Below, in pieces: positions 1-11,105 of a stretch of DNA of 64,000 nucleotides (its first letter is position 1; each line of letters begins with the position of its first letter). The notes beneath the pieces were generated by a model. That model saw nothing but the letters and a program-made list of their open reading frames with translations. It was not told the origin of the DNA and searched no databases. Source of the stretch: Brasenia schreberi (Eukaryota > Streptophyta > Magnoliopsida > Nymphaeales > Cabombaceae); the NCBI GenBank assembly GCA_036023115.1, contig JAYKKT010000076.1, positions 2,666,001-2,730,000 on the forward strand, in the 5' to 3' direction. Position numbers and translations under genes: made by a program.

Positions 1-1640
1 AATACAAAAATCCTTTGAAAAATGGGAGTACACTCCTCTAGGGCAACCTGTGACAGAGGTCCTAGACCTCCTACTCGCCCAAGGAATGATCGAACTCCCT
101 GAAATCCCTGAGGGAATCACTTCCAAAGGGAGATTTTTAAACAGATTCTGCAAGTATCATCGGCTCAAAGGGCATGATACGAACCAATGTTTTTCCCTCC
201 TAAACAAAATCGAGAACTTGATAGTAGAGGGCCGGCTCCAGGTCACTGAGGAACCAGAGCCTGCCCAAGCTATTTTCAAAGAACCCTTCCCTAATCATGC
301 AAGTACCAGTGGGAAGGGTAAAGAGGTATGTGCTCTCACGATTTCGAAGAGTTTAGCGCATACATATAAGTCTGGCTTTTCTACTTGTGCATCTACCCTC
401 ATCCTTCATAAGAAATCCGCCCAAGTAGTGATTCGGGAACCACCAAGAGTTCCGTCCCCAGTTAAACCAGTTTTAAAAATCCGAGGTGCTCTAAAATATC
501 CGATTAGAGCCATGGTAGGTACGAATCCTAGGTTGATCGTGGGAGAGGTGACAAGATCCGGAAGGATCTATCAGCCCCCACATCTGCAAAATGCTAAAAA
601 GGTGGTCAGTGTACCTGGCCCCTCAAAAGCATGTATTCCTGGAGTTCTGCCCAAAACGGACAAAGGAAAAATTGTTTTGAACTTGTATGATTTTGAAAAC
701 CATCTTTCGAAGATTCCCATTAACATGTCCATCCTAGAGCTAATACAAACCTCGCCTAGGCATAGACTTGTGTTAGAAAAATCCTAGAAAGAGCAAAAGT
801 TAGTTCAAATATTACCCCAGAGTCCTTGTCCAACCAAGTGGCGTCCATAGGTGCAAAAACGCCTATCGTGTTTTCGGAAGAGGATCTCGAAAGACCGTAC
901 GAATCCCATAATCAGGCCCTACACATCGAGGTGGTATTGAATCACCACTCTCTGGATAGGTGTCTAGTTGACGGAGGAGGAGGGCTCAATATCCTTCCGC
1001 TTCACATAGCATATCAAATCGGAGTCACCTTGACTTCCATGAATCCAAGCCCCATCGTAATCACTGGATATGATGGAAATGCGTCCAGACCCTTAGGATC
1101 CATTGAACTCCCCATGGAAACGGGAGGGATAACTCACGTGGGGGTATTCCATGTTTTGGACATCCACCCCCACTACAACCTATTGCTGGGAAGGCCTTGG
1201 ATACACAGCCTGCATGCTATGCCGTCCACCTTCCATAGGTGCATAAAAGTCCCTTTCGAAAATCAAGTCGTTGTGATCCTAAGTGAGAGCCGGAAAATCC
1301 AAACGTCAGTTGTTTTCAAAACCCCTAGACCGAAAACCTTATGTGCATAACATGGACGATAGCAAGTTCCAGGACCACAAATTATATGAAAACTTTTCCA
1401 AAAACAAAAAATCCTGGAACATGTTATTGAACATGGGGTATATGCCTTACAAAAGTCTAGGGCCACAAAACCAGGGTCTCATAGAACCCATCTTGCCTAA
1501 GGTCAACCAAAACAGACATGGGATCGGCTATACTCCCAGAATACCACCAGAACCACCCCCTGTGACCACCTGGGTCCAGGGTGCCCTGGAGCCTACCCAA
1601 GCAGAAACCTATGATTTAGACCTCTTGTTCGGAGTCTAAC
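1..1640 (+). pseudogene. gag-pro: Gag-protease polyprotein, C-terminal part, element 1
   Basis: This is the 3' half of the structural polyprotein of element 1. A CHHC zinc-knuckle variant (CKYHRLKGHDTNQC) is encoded near 150-190. The aspartic protease motif LVDGGGGLNIL is near 965-1000. A G-patch-like tail (LLNMGYMPYKSLG) is near 1425-1465. Compared with the intact copy in B, a one-base loss near 780 shifts the frame. Roughly 200 bases between the protease and the MDDSKFQDH segment are missing near 1290. The reading frame ends at TAA 1638-1640, the family's normal gag-pro end. It cannot make a full-length product. The start lies outside the window. Confidence 0.9.
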
Positions 1641-1663
1641 CCGTGGCATTTTCCTTTGTAGGT

Positions 1664-4600
1664 ATGATGGAATATCCCTCAATAAAAAACCCAAAAACAT
1701 TTGAAAAATCTGAAATTCAAAAAATTGAAAAATCCCAAAAATCAAAAACATTTAAAAAAGATCAAAAAATCAAAAAAACAGTTATTTGTATAGTTCCCAA
1801 AGTTCTTTCTTTGCAAAAATCTAAAAAAATCGAAAATTTGCAAAATACCAAAAACGAAATCCTGTATTTAGCAGCTCCTAGCAAAGGTTTTGAAAAAGCA
1901 AAGGATTTCGAAAAGAAAGTCCTCTTCATAAGAGGACCAAAGTCTTCAAAACCTCCAGAAAATCCAAAACAAAAACCAGGCGTTTGCGAAAACTATGCGT
2001 CAAGTCCAAATTCCCTAAGATTAAGAATTCTTGAGAATGATCAAAGACCAGAAGTAGATCCTCTCAAAGAAGATCCTACTTCTGAACTCCCAGAATTTCA
2101 CAAAATTCTCGATTTTGAAAAACCTTCGAAATCAGTAGGAGGGGATTTCATAGAGATAAACTTAGGGAATGATTCAAAGCCCAAACTCATTAAGGTAGGT
2201 GCATGTTTGCATGAGCATGAAAGAGCATCATTCATCGAATTTTTGAAAACCTATGTTGATGTGTTCGCATGGACGTATGAAGACATGCCGGGTATAGACC
2301 CGAATGTTGTAGAGCATCGCCTTCCCTTAGATTCAGATGCAAAACCCGTAAAACAAAAGCTTAGGAAGATACATCCGAATGTGCATTCACAAGTCAAAGA
2401 GGGTTTAGAAGATCTGTTAAAAGCCGGATTTATAAAACCCATTGCATATTCTGATTGGTTGTCCAATATAGTTGTTGTTCGAAAAACTAGTGGGAAAATT
2501 CGGATATGCATCGATTTTAGAAACCTGAATAAAGCCACGCCAAAAGATAATTTCCCTTTACCAAACATTGATTTGATAGTCAATAGTACTGCAAATCATG
2601 AAATGTTTTCGTTCATGGCATGGATGGCTATTCAGGATATAACCAAATCAAACTAAGCCCACGAGATCAGGCTAAGACAGCTTTCACAACCCCATGGGAC
2701 ACGTACTGCTATACAGTCATGCCCTTTGGTTTGAAAAATGTTGGCGCCACGTACCAGAGAGCTATGACCTCGATCTTTCACGATCAGATTCATGAGCTCG
2801 TAGAGGTATATGTAGATGATCTCCTGGCTAAGTCAAAAACTCGATGCACTCATCTCGAATGCTTACAAAAGATTTTCGAAAGGCTTAGACTTTATAACAT
2901 AAAGCTAAACCCTCAAAAGTGCGTATTCGATGTAGAATCCGGTAAGCTTTTAGGATTTATGGTAAGCCAAAGGGGCATAGAAGTCGACCCCTCTAAGTGT
3001 AGAGCCATCATAGACATGACTCCACCATCCAATCTCACGCAGATTTGTAGCCTCCAAGGTCGATTACAATCCATTCGCAGGTTTATTTCAAACCTAGCAA
3101 CTAGATGCGAACCCTTCAACAAGTTGCTGAGGAAGGGCACGAAATTTTTATGGGATGACGAGTGCCAAAAATCATTTGAAAGGTTAAAAGCGTACTTAGT
3201 TAATCCCCCTGTTTAAAACCCTCCAAAACCAGGAAAACCTCTTCTACTTTACATTTCTGTGCATGCGAATGCCTTGGGAGCTCTGTTAGCTCAATACGAG
3301 GATGACACTCACAAGGAATGTGCCATATACTATCTTTCAAAAACTCTCCTGGCTTACGAAAGGAATTATCAGGCCATGGAGAAGACGTGCTTGGCCCTAG
3401 TTTGGGCCTGCCAGAAATTTCGACACTATTTCCTAGATCATGAGATCTGGATAGTGTCCAAGCTTGACCCAATCAAGCACTTATTCGAAAAACCCATTCT
3501 CACGGGTAGATTGGGCAAATGGCAACTCCTTCTAATGGAGTATGATTTAAAATACCATCACTAGGTCTCCATTAAGGGGCAAGCCCTAGCAGACTACGTG
3601 GCTGACTTCCCCCTAGAAGATGCGTATCCCACACTCAATGAAATACCTGATGAAGGCATATTGCAAAACCATTTTCAAAACCACATTCTGGCAAACTCTT
3701 TCGAAAAACAAGTGTGGAAGATGCACTTCGACGGGGCACGAAACCAACGAGGGGCCAGTGCCGGGATCATCCTCGTATCCCCTGAAAAGGGAGAGATCCC
3801 CATAGCAATTCGCCTAGATTTCTAATGTTCCAGCAATATAGTCGAGTATGAAGCACTCATACAAGGTTTAAAAGTTTCGAAAACTCTAGGGGCATCATGC
3901 ATCGAGGTCTTTGGAGATTCACTCCTGGTCATAAACCAAGTTTTAAAAATTTGGCAAGTTCGAAATGAAAAACTACTTCCATATCATGAATTGGCCACTC
4001 GACTGGTCGAGTCATTCCAATCATGTACACTCACACACGTGGGAAGAGAGGATAATGGCGTTGCTGATGCCCTCTCATCCCTGGGTTTAGCCCTGAGGGT
4101 CGATCCCACTATGGGAACCAAACCCCTTGAAATATGGCACGCACCCACTCCTTCCATACATGATTTGGAAATTTGCCAAAATAACACAGATCTGGAAAAA
4201 CCTTGGTTTTATGACATAAAGCATTTTTTAGAAAACGGGGGATTCGCTGAAGACGCCACATCTAAAGATAAGGCATTCGTCCGAAAAATTTCTACCCGAT
4301 ACACGATTTTAGGCGGGGTTCTGTATAAAAAAAGTTTTACCGGCATCTTACTAAGATGTGTCGACCTAGAGGAGGCTAGGACTGTTATGCACGAATTCCA
4401 CGATGGAGAATGTGGGGGTCATGTCAATGCCAACATGATGGCAATGAAAATACTTAGAGCAGGTTATTTTTGGTCCACCCTGAGAAAAGATTGCCACAAT
4501 CATGTTAGGAAATGTCATCCGTGTCAGGTGCATGGTCATGCCATCCATATCCCCTCATCATCACTGCATTCCATAGTCAGCCCCTGGCCATTCACCATGT

Positions 4601-5451
4601 GGGCGTTTGATATCGTAGGACCAATTTCTCCAAAGGCATCGAATGGACACAGGTTCATTTTAGCAGCCATTGAGTATTTTTCCAAATGGGTCGAAGCCAC
4701 CTCCCTGACCAACGTCCAGGGGCAACACGTGGTAGCTTTTATTAGGAAAAACATCTTGGCTCGATTTGGAGTTCCAAGAGATCTCGTGTCCGATAATGGC
4801 AACCCATTCAAAAATGAGCGGATGGTCAAGCTGTGCAACAAGTATGGCATAAATCATCACTTCTCGTCGCCTTATTACCCTCAAGGCAACGGCCAAGCCG
4901 AAGCCGCCAACAAGACTCTCATCAGCATTGTTGAGAAAACATTAGAAAAGGGTAGAACATGGCACGAGAAGCTGGATGAAGCCTTATGGGCTTATAGGAC
5001 TTCCATCCGCACTCCCACAAATGCCACGCCCTTTGAGTTGGTCTACGGCACCAATGTCGTTCTCCCCATTCATACACGTCTGCATTCATTTCACACATCC
5101 ATTGCACTCAACCTCCCCATAGAGACACTTCAGCATGCTAGGATGGCCGAATTAGATCTGTTAGATGAAAGTCGACTCCTTGCTATGGATCATGCTCATG
5201 CATACCGGCAAAGGATCGCCCGACATTATGAGAAGCATATGAAACCTCGCCATTTCAAAGAGGGAGATCTCGTTTTAAAAATCATCCACCATCGTGGCCC
5301 ACATCCACTCGGAAAGTGGTGGCCCAAGTGGGATGGCCCTTACGTTGTACGTGGAACCACCACGAACAATTCTTATTGGTTAACTGATGTCGAGGGTAGG
5401 AATTTAGCAGATCCCATAAATATTCAGTATTTGAAAAAGTATCACGTATAG
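1664..5451 (+). pseudogene. pol: Pol polyprotein (RT, RNase H, second RNase H, integrase), element 1
   Basis: The start is taken at tandem ATGs (1664), just after a TTTTCCTTTGTAG block. Order: Lys-rich leader, RT (palm and YVDD near 2810), gypsy RNase H (about 3230-3590), second RNase H (about 3715-4080), and integrase with an H2C2 finger, a DDE core (VSDNGNPF near 4790; GQAEAANK near 4890) and a GPY motif near 5340. Damage: a 5-base insertion at about 2615 (catgg repeated) shifts the frame, and stops fall at 3214 (TAA), 3562 (CAG to TAG) and 3823 (GAA to TAA). From 3826 the frame is open to the stop at 5449-5451. It is a pseudogene, identified confidently by colinearity with B and D. Confidence 0.93.
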
Positions 5452-6634
5452 GGTCTGAGTTAAATTCCCATTCTGCAAAAAAATATTTTTTGGGAAAATC
5501 TATTTTGAAACTTCGAAATCAAGGACTCAAGGTGAGTTGTGTAAACCTGGATGAGAGAATTGACATTTTGTGAAAAAGGTAGAGCTTTTCAAATATGTGG
5601 TTACATTTCAAAATCCTTCTTTTTACAAAGAAAGGCCTAGTTCAATATAGCAAGATATTTACAAGTAGTACGTGCTATTTCTAAATAGGCTGATCTGGAA
5701 TGGATCGAGTATGACCTTGGGATAAGTCTTCCCCTCTTCTCTTCTCCTTCCAAAAGGAAAACTTGGCCAAAATAAAGGGAAATTCCCGCCAAAATCTCTT
5801 TCCAAAGAAAGAAACCTGAATCAAAAGAAAAAATTGATTCTTCCATGGAAAAGAGGGATTAAAGAAAAAATACTCCCAAAGGGAGACCCTCTATGAAAAA
5901 AGAAAGAAAAAGGCCAAAAAGCTCAAAAGAGCAGTTTTCCGCCTTCTCTGCCTCAAACCACGGGACACTTCAGAAGGGACCGTGGTACTTCTTTCCCATC
6001 CCTACGACTTATCTCAAGTGAAACATGGTTCATTTCAGGGAATCCTAAAGTAAAAATAGGATTTACTTAACTTGAATTTCATCTTGTTTGAGAATTCGAC
6101 GTTTTAAGTAAGGAGTAGGAATTTTAAAAATGTAGCTTGTTTTCTCGTAAAACCTCTGCTAGTTTAGCAAGTGTCGAGGCTCAAGTAAAGGCAAACACGA
6201 GGAGCTGAAGGTCCTTAGGATCAACGGTTCAAAAAGGTTTTTTCCTTCTAAAAATGAATTTTCCAAAAACTCGAACATCGAGCATACGTAAGGCCCGCTC
6301 ACTTGGAGCAGCAGGTCTTCATAAAAGTCTCAAAAGTTCGACCATATGATTTGGTCTCTAGGAGGTCGCCCTTTCTAACACCTCATCCATATCATGCACC
6401 TTTGCATATCCACGCATGAACATTTCATATATGATCTCCACTTAGGGCTAGATCCATAGAAAGTCCCCTTTTGGCAAAAAATCCCCTCCTATCGGGTTTT
6501 AAAAGAAAGGTTCTTTTTCTCAAAATTTGGGACGATCCCATATTCTCAAGATCAAATCCGGGAGAAAACAAACAAGGGTGTTATCTTCTTTGCCATTATC
6601 CAAATCAATTTGGATAATGTCAAAGAGGGGCATC
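5452..6634 (+). other. 3' untranslated region of element 1 with conserved hairpins and PPT
   Basis: No gene. It aligns with the 3' UTRs of F, B, D and E. It holds a nested inverted repeat (AGAGGG 5852-5857 with CCCTCT 5887-5892, enclosing CTCCC-AAA-GGGAG 5873-5885). It also holds ACCACGG/CCGTGGT (5957-5986) and AATCCTA/TAGGATT (6041-6064). It ends with the PPT hairpin at 6588-6625. Confidence 0.8.
6588..6634 (+). promoter_or_regulatory. Polypurine tract with overlapping hairpin, element 1
   Basis: AAAGAGGGGC (6622-6631) is the purine run just before the LTR start TGTAAACACC at 6635, the position where plus-strand DNA synthesis is primed. Immediately upstream, CTTTGCCATTATCCAAAT (6588-6605) pairs at 17 of 18 positions with 6608-6625, leaving a 2-nt loop. 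The right arm therefore overlaps the purine run. Confidence 0.85.
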
Positions 6635-9620
6635 TGTAAACACCCCAAAAACCCAAATACTTTTCAAAACCAAATGCTTGGTTCGAAAACCAGTTCAAAA
6701 GCTAAGTTTGGAATTTTCGAAAAAAACTTACAAACTCAAAACATTTCAAAATTCAGTTTTCCAACCCTGTTTGAAACATGAAAAATCTTGAAAATGGACG
6801 AAAGTCCTATTTTTACGAAAGACCAGACGAACAGATGAAGCCTGGCTCAAAACAGTCGCAAAAGATTCAAAAAGTTCAAAGGTCAAGCCCAGCCCGATGA
6901 AAAGTGAATTTCGAGGATGAAAAAGAAGCCCAGGCCACAAACGCGTTTCAAGCCTGAAGCATCAAAGGCCAAGCCAAAAGCATCTATGAAATCACGAAAA
7001 ATCTAAGTCAAAAGCAAGAAGAAACAGTCGAAACAGAGTCCAGAAAGACGAAAAGAAGCTTGGACGATGAAAATGGGAAAAACCCAGCGTAAGACGAAAT
7101 CTTGATGAACTCAGGACCCGCATGAAGCATTCGGCTTGAAACGCCAGAAAGGACTGAAGAAGAGAAAAATTTGGATCAAATCTGGATCCAAAAATCTAGA
7201 TCCAGATCCAAGATCCAAGATCCAAGATCCATATCCAAACGAAACTTGGATTGGATTGGATCTGGATTTTAGAAACCAACAAAGGATCCATATCTACACA
7301 AGGGGCCTATAAAAGGACGTGAGTGGGCTGGCTTTGAAGAGGACGAATTTCCAGCATTTCACGTTGGTAGTTTGGGGGGGGGAGAGAGAGAGAGAGAGAG
7401 AGGAAGGTCAACAAAAGGGGCTGGCCTTCCCCTCTTGTTTTGTAAAATCGTGGGTTGATCTTGTGGGCTGCACTCAAGTGTAAGTTGAAGCATTTCATGC
7501 CTTGTATGTTGCTGGAAATGAAGAGAAACCTGGCGGCATTGGATGGGCTTTCTTCAATTGTCAAGGTAAGCCCCTCAAATCCTGCCCAAAGCCCCCTCTT
7601 TTCGTACCTCTCAAAACCACCTAAACTCTAAAACATAAAACGTCAAAAAGTCCAGCCAAGATGCTGGCTGAACTTCACTAAAGGAACGATCCTAGTTCTA
7701 CCTAAGACTACTCTAATCTAGAACCATACCCAGCTCGGCCATTGGCTGGCCAAGCTCACCTTAGATCCCTCCCAGCCAAACCATCTAGCACTAAACCACC
7801 TAAACTATTTCCTAAACCAAAACTACTCCTAGAGACCTAGCCAAAACCGAGTGTCTAAAACACTCGGTTCCTTCCTTTGGACGAACCCATTTTCACCCAT
7901 CTAGTTCGGCCCATGCTAGCTGAGTTCATCTTAGGTTTTTCCCTAAACTAAATCCATTACCTAAGTTAGATCCTAACCAAAAGAACTAACCTAAACCTAC
8001 CCAGCTCGGCCACCCTTTGGCCGAGCCACTCCCTTAGGATCTCACGTGAGATCAAACACCCAACACCAGCCCAAGCTCGGCCACCCTTTGGCCAAGCATT
8101 GCCCTAGAGCTTACCTTAGGATTTCCCCTATGATCACTCACTATCCCTAAACCAATCTCGACCCATTGTGAGACGAGCATCCCTTCGCATCTCGCCCGAA
8201 CCACTTCCTTAGACATCCCCTAACTCGACCATTAGCTGGTCGGTTTTTTTCCTTAGAACCTTGAGCTAACCTTCGACCAAAACAAACCACCTAGACCTAA
8301 CTTAGATCCATTAGTTCTCACCCTAGATCTATCATATCTAAGCCCAAAACCCATAGTGCATTAGCTTGTCAATCTAGCCCAGGTCACGATCTAGGATCAA
8401 CCTTCTGCGCAGCTGGTCGTCTCGCAGAGGAAAGTCCATCCAACGGCTATATCCAAGGTCAGGTTTCGTTGAAAAAGGAAGCCCAAGCAAACGACGAGTA
8501 AGTGCTCGAATCTAGTTCTTTACGTTGTTTCAAATTCAATTCAATTTGATACGGGGTTGTAATAATGGAGCGTAGTCTCCCCCCGAGATGTAATATTATG
8601 GTTTGAAACACGAATCACACACGTACACTCGAGCCTTTCCGCTCTTAACTGTACACATTTCACACACCTTTGCTTTGGAGTTGCGTGCGTGTGTTCTATT
8701 TCAAGTTCTCACACGTGCACCCAAGTTCACATGAGCGCTTGCTCCACACTCACACGCACATTTTGGGCCTCGACAGTCCATAGGATATAGCCATATTTAT
8801 ATACTTTCAGTTGCGTGGGTTTTATATTCAAAGTCGTGTGCATTTCAATTCCAGCTCTCACACGTGCACCCAAGTTCACATGAGCGCTTGCTCCACACTT
8901 ACAAGCACATTTTGGGCCTTGTCAGCCCATAAGATATAGCTGTATCTATATACTTTCTGCTGGGTTTTAAGGTTCCGCTGTGTGAGTTGTCTTTTAATTT
9001 ATACACAACACACACTCGCACAATTGAGCCTTTCCGCTCTTAAGATATAGCTTTATTTCCCTTCTGCAATTTCCCTTTTGCAAATTCCCTTTTGCAATTT
9101 CCATTTTGTCATGTCTTTAAATTTCGGGTTTTCCCTTTAAATTGTGTGAGTTGCATCGCATACACGCCACACTCGAGATAGGAAGCATATTTGCATCGAA
9201 CAATCTTAAGGCAAATCGTGTAAAAATCTGCCAAAATCGAGCACTTGATGCACACAAACACAAGCCTGAATTGGCTAAAAATCCAAGAAAATAGGAACGT
9301 GTAGATCCCTTGTATAAAATTTGCAATTTTGACAAAACCAATTGATAAAAACACTTTTACGTTTTCAAAAGAGTCGTGTTTGTTCAAAAATCGAAATTTT
9401 CTGAAAAGCGTACAGACTGACCCTTGAGCGCCGGTTCAAGAAGGTCTGCGACGAAAAGATCCTACTTATCCACAGTCGCCCCAAAAGTCAGACATTTTTC
9501 AAAACTTACTTCGCTAGTTTGAGAAAGCTAGCTGGCACGCCCTTTTTAGAAGCGACGTAAACACGAAAAAAATTCGCTTCAGGCCTAAGAACCCGGAGTC
9601 GAGGATTTTCCGTGTCTACA
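6635..9620 (+). repeat. 3' LTR of element 1 (2986 bp)
   Basis: It starts TGTAAACACCCC after the PPT and ends CGTGTCTACA, giving TG...CA ends. A TATA box (7308-7316) puts the U3/R border near 7340. Downstream are a G8/(GA)n microsatellite (7374-7402), a stretch of GGCC-rich inverted repeats (about 7730-8270), CACACGTGCAC-type repeats (8600-9030), and the U5 hairpins at 9423-9440 and 9513-9532. No gene is present; the small ORFs are chance. Confidence 0.85.
7308..7316 (+). promoter_or_regulatory. TATA box in the 3' LTR of element 1
   Basis: TATAAAAGG follows the U3 block of GGATCC/GATCCA repeats and precedes GTGAGTGGGC. It sits where TATA-like motifs occur in the other LTRs of this window. The transcription start is inferred about 30 bases downstream. 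Confidence 0.6.
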
Positions 9621-10960
9621 AAGTTAAATTAAATTTGATACGGGGTTGTAATAACAGAGCATTGTCTCCCCCCACTTGTAATAACGTGGCTTGGCACACC
9701 CACACACACGTGCACTTGAGCCTATCTCGCTCTTAGTCATGCACGATTTTGAACACACACGCGCCTAATCAGCCCTTAAGATATAAATTTATTTATATAA
9801 TTTGAGTTGCGTGGGGTTTTGCTTAAGTTGTGTGTGTTGTCTTTCAATTCTCACACCCACACACATTTAGCTTTCGCTCTTATTTGCAAGACCCAAGTAA
9901 GGGCCGTGTTATATTTTCCCTTGGGTTTAATTTCATGTTGTGTGTGTAGTATTTCAATTATACACTCACACACATTGAGCTTTCGCTCTTACTCCCAAGA
10001 CCTTAGTCAAGGCCATATTGCAATTTATATTTGGGTTTAATTTTATGTCGTGTGTATAGCATTTCAATTATACACTCACACACATTGAGCTTTCGCTCTT
10101 ACTCCCAAGACCTTAGTTAAGGCCATATTGCAATTTATATTTGGGTTTCATTTAAGTCGTGTGAGTTGCCTTTCAATATATACACAACACCCACGCAACA
10201 CATTGGCCACCTTCGGGCCCATATATATTATAAGTATTTCCCTTTCGGCTATGTCTTTAAGATTTGAGTTTTAAGGTTCAGCAGTGTGCATAGTCTTTAC
10301 ATATATACATGGCACACACTTGCACTATTGAGCCTTTCCGCTCTTAAGATATAGCCATATTTCCCTTTTGCATTTTCCCTTTCGCAATTTCCCTTCCGCA
10401 ATTTCCCTTTAGCAATTTACATTACAAGTCATTTCCCTTCCGCATTGTCTTTCAATTTCGGGTTTTTCCTTTGGAGTTGCGTGAGTTTGCATTGCATATA
10501 TGCCATACCACGAGTTAGGACGCATATTGCATCAAAACAAACCTCATACTCCCGTTCAAAATCACCCCACTTAGGATACGTGTTTATAACACACACCTAG
10601 TTGTCCCGAAAAGGGATAAAAAAGAAAGACATAGGCACGTGCAAACCCACGTGAAATAAAATATGAAAATCATACAAAAAACAACCCGAGTCAAACACCT
10701 CAAAACGTTTTCGTAGGTTCTCATATTTCAAAACTCGATTTTTAAGCGTACAGACTGACCCTTGCGCATCGGTGCAAGAAGGTCCGCAACGAAAAGAGCT
10801 TGCTTGCTCATAGTCGTCACGTTAGGAGTCAGATTTAAATTTCTCTTCGCTAGCTTAAGTAAGCTAGCTGGCACGCCCTTTTGCTTAAATTAGAACTTAG
10901 ACACACGAAAAGATTCGCTTCAGGCCTAAAAACCAGAAGCAGAAACTTTCTTTGTCTATA
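9621..10960 (+). repeat. 5' LTR of element 2, 3' portion only
   Basis: It begins in the LTR interior (AAGTTAAATTAAATTTG, matching the reverse complement of F/C LTR near 18600) and runs to GTCTATA at 10960, right before the PBS. The expected terminal CA is TA here, a likely C-to-T change. It contains copies of the tandem repeat (about 9860-10200), the U5 hairpin (10761-10778), and the GCTAGC hairpin with its PBS-like decamer (10849-10878). Confidence 0.85.
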
Positions 10961-10965
10961 GGATT

Positions 10966-10983
10966 TGGCACGCCCGGTGGGAC
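10966..10983 (+). promoter_or_regulatory. Primer binding site, element 2
   Basis: TGGCACGCCCGGTGGGAC lies 5 bases after the LTR end and is identical to the minus-strand PBS of elements B, F/C and E. It begins with TGG, as expected for pairing with a tRNA CCA end. I cannot name the tRNA from memory. Confidence 0.85.
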
Positions 10984-11105
10984 GTAAGTCTTTTAAAATC
11001 GAGTTACCTTAGGAATCTTGTGAAAATATTTTCCAAAAGGTGTTTGTTTTTAACTCTTTTTCTTTATTGTACTTCATATGTAGGAATTTTGAAATTTTTG
11101 AAAGC

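Larger units (their letters stand above)
1..9620 (+). mobile_element. Element 1: Ty3/gypsy Tat-like LTR retrotransposon, 5' part outside window, decayed
   Basis: The order on the + strand is gag-pro, pol, 3' UTR, PPT, 3' LTR. The copy is old: gag-pro has a frameshift near 780 and a deletion near 1290, and pol has a frameshift near 2615 and three in-frame stops. Sequence directly after the LTR end at 9620 begins in the middle of an LTR like that of element F/C, so element 1 was inserted into the 5' LTR of element 2. Its expected 5-bp target duplication is AAGTT (9621-9625), but the partner copy lies left of the window. Confidence 0.9.

Noticed and set aside
1638..1666. Stop-codon readthrough as the general way to make Pol
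   Set aside because: It is in frame only in element 1. In B and F/C the pol start is shifted by one base relative to gag-pro.
10966..10983. Assigning the PBS to a particular tRNA
   Set aside because: The complement does not match a plant tRNA I can recall with certainty; a tRNA database comparison would decide.
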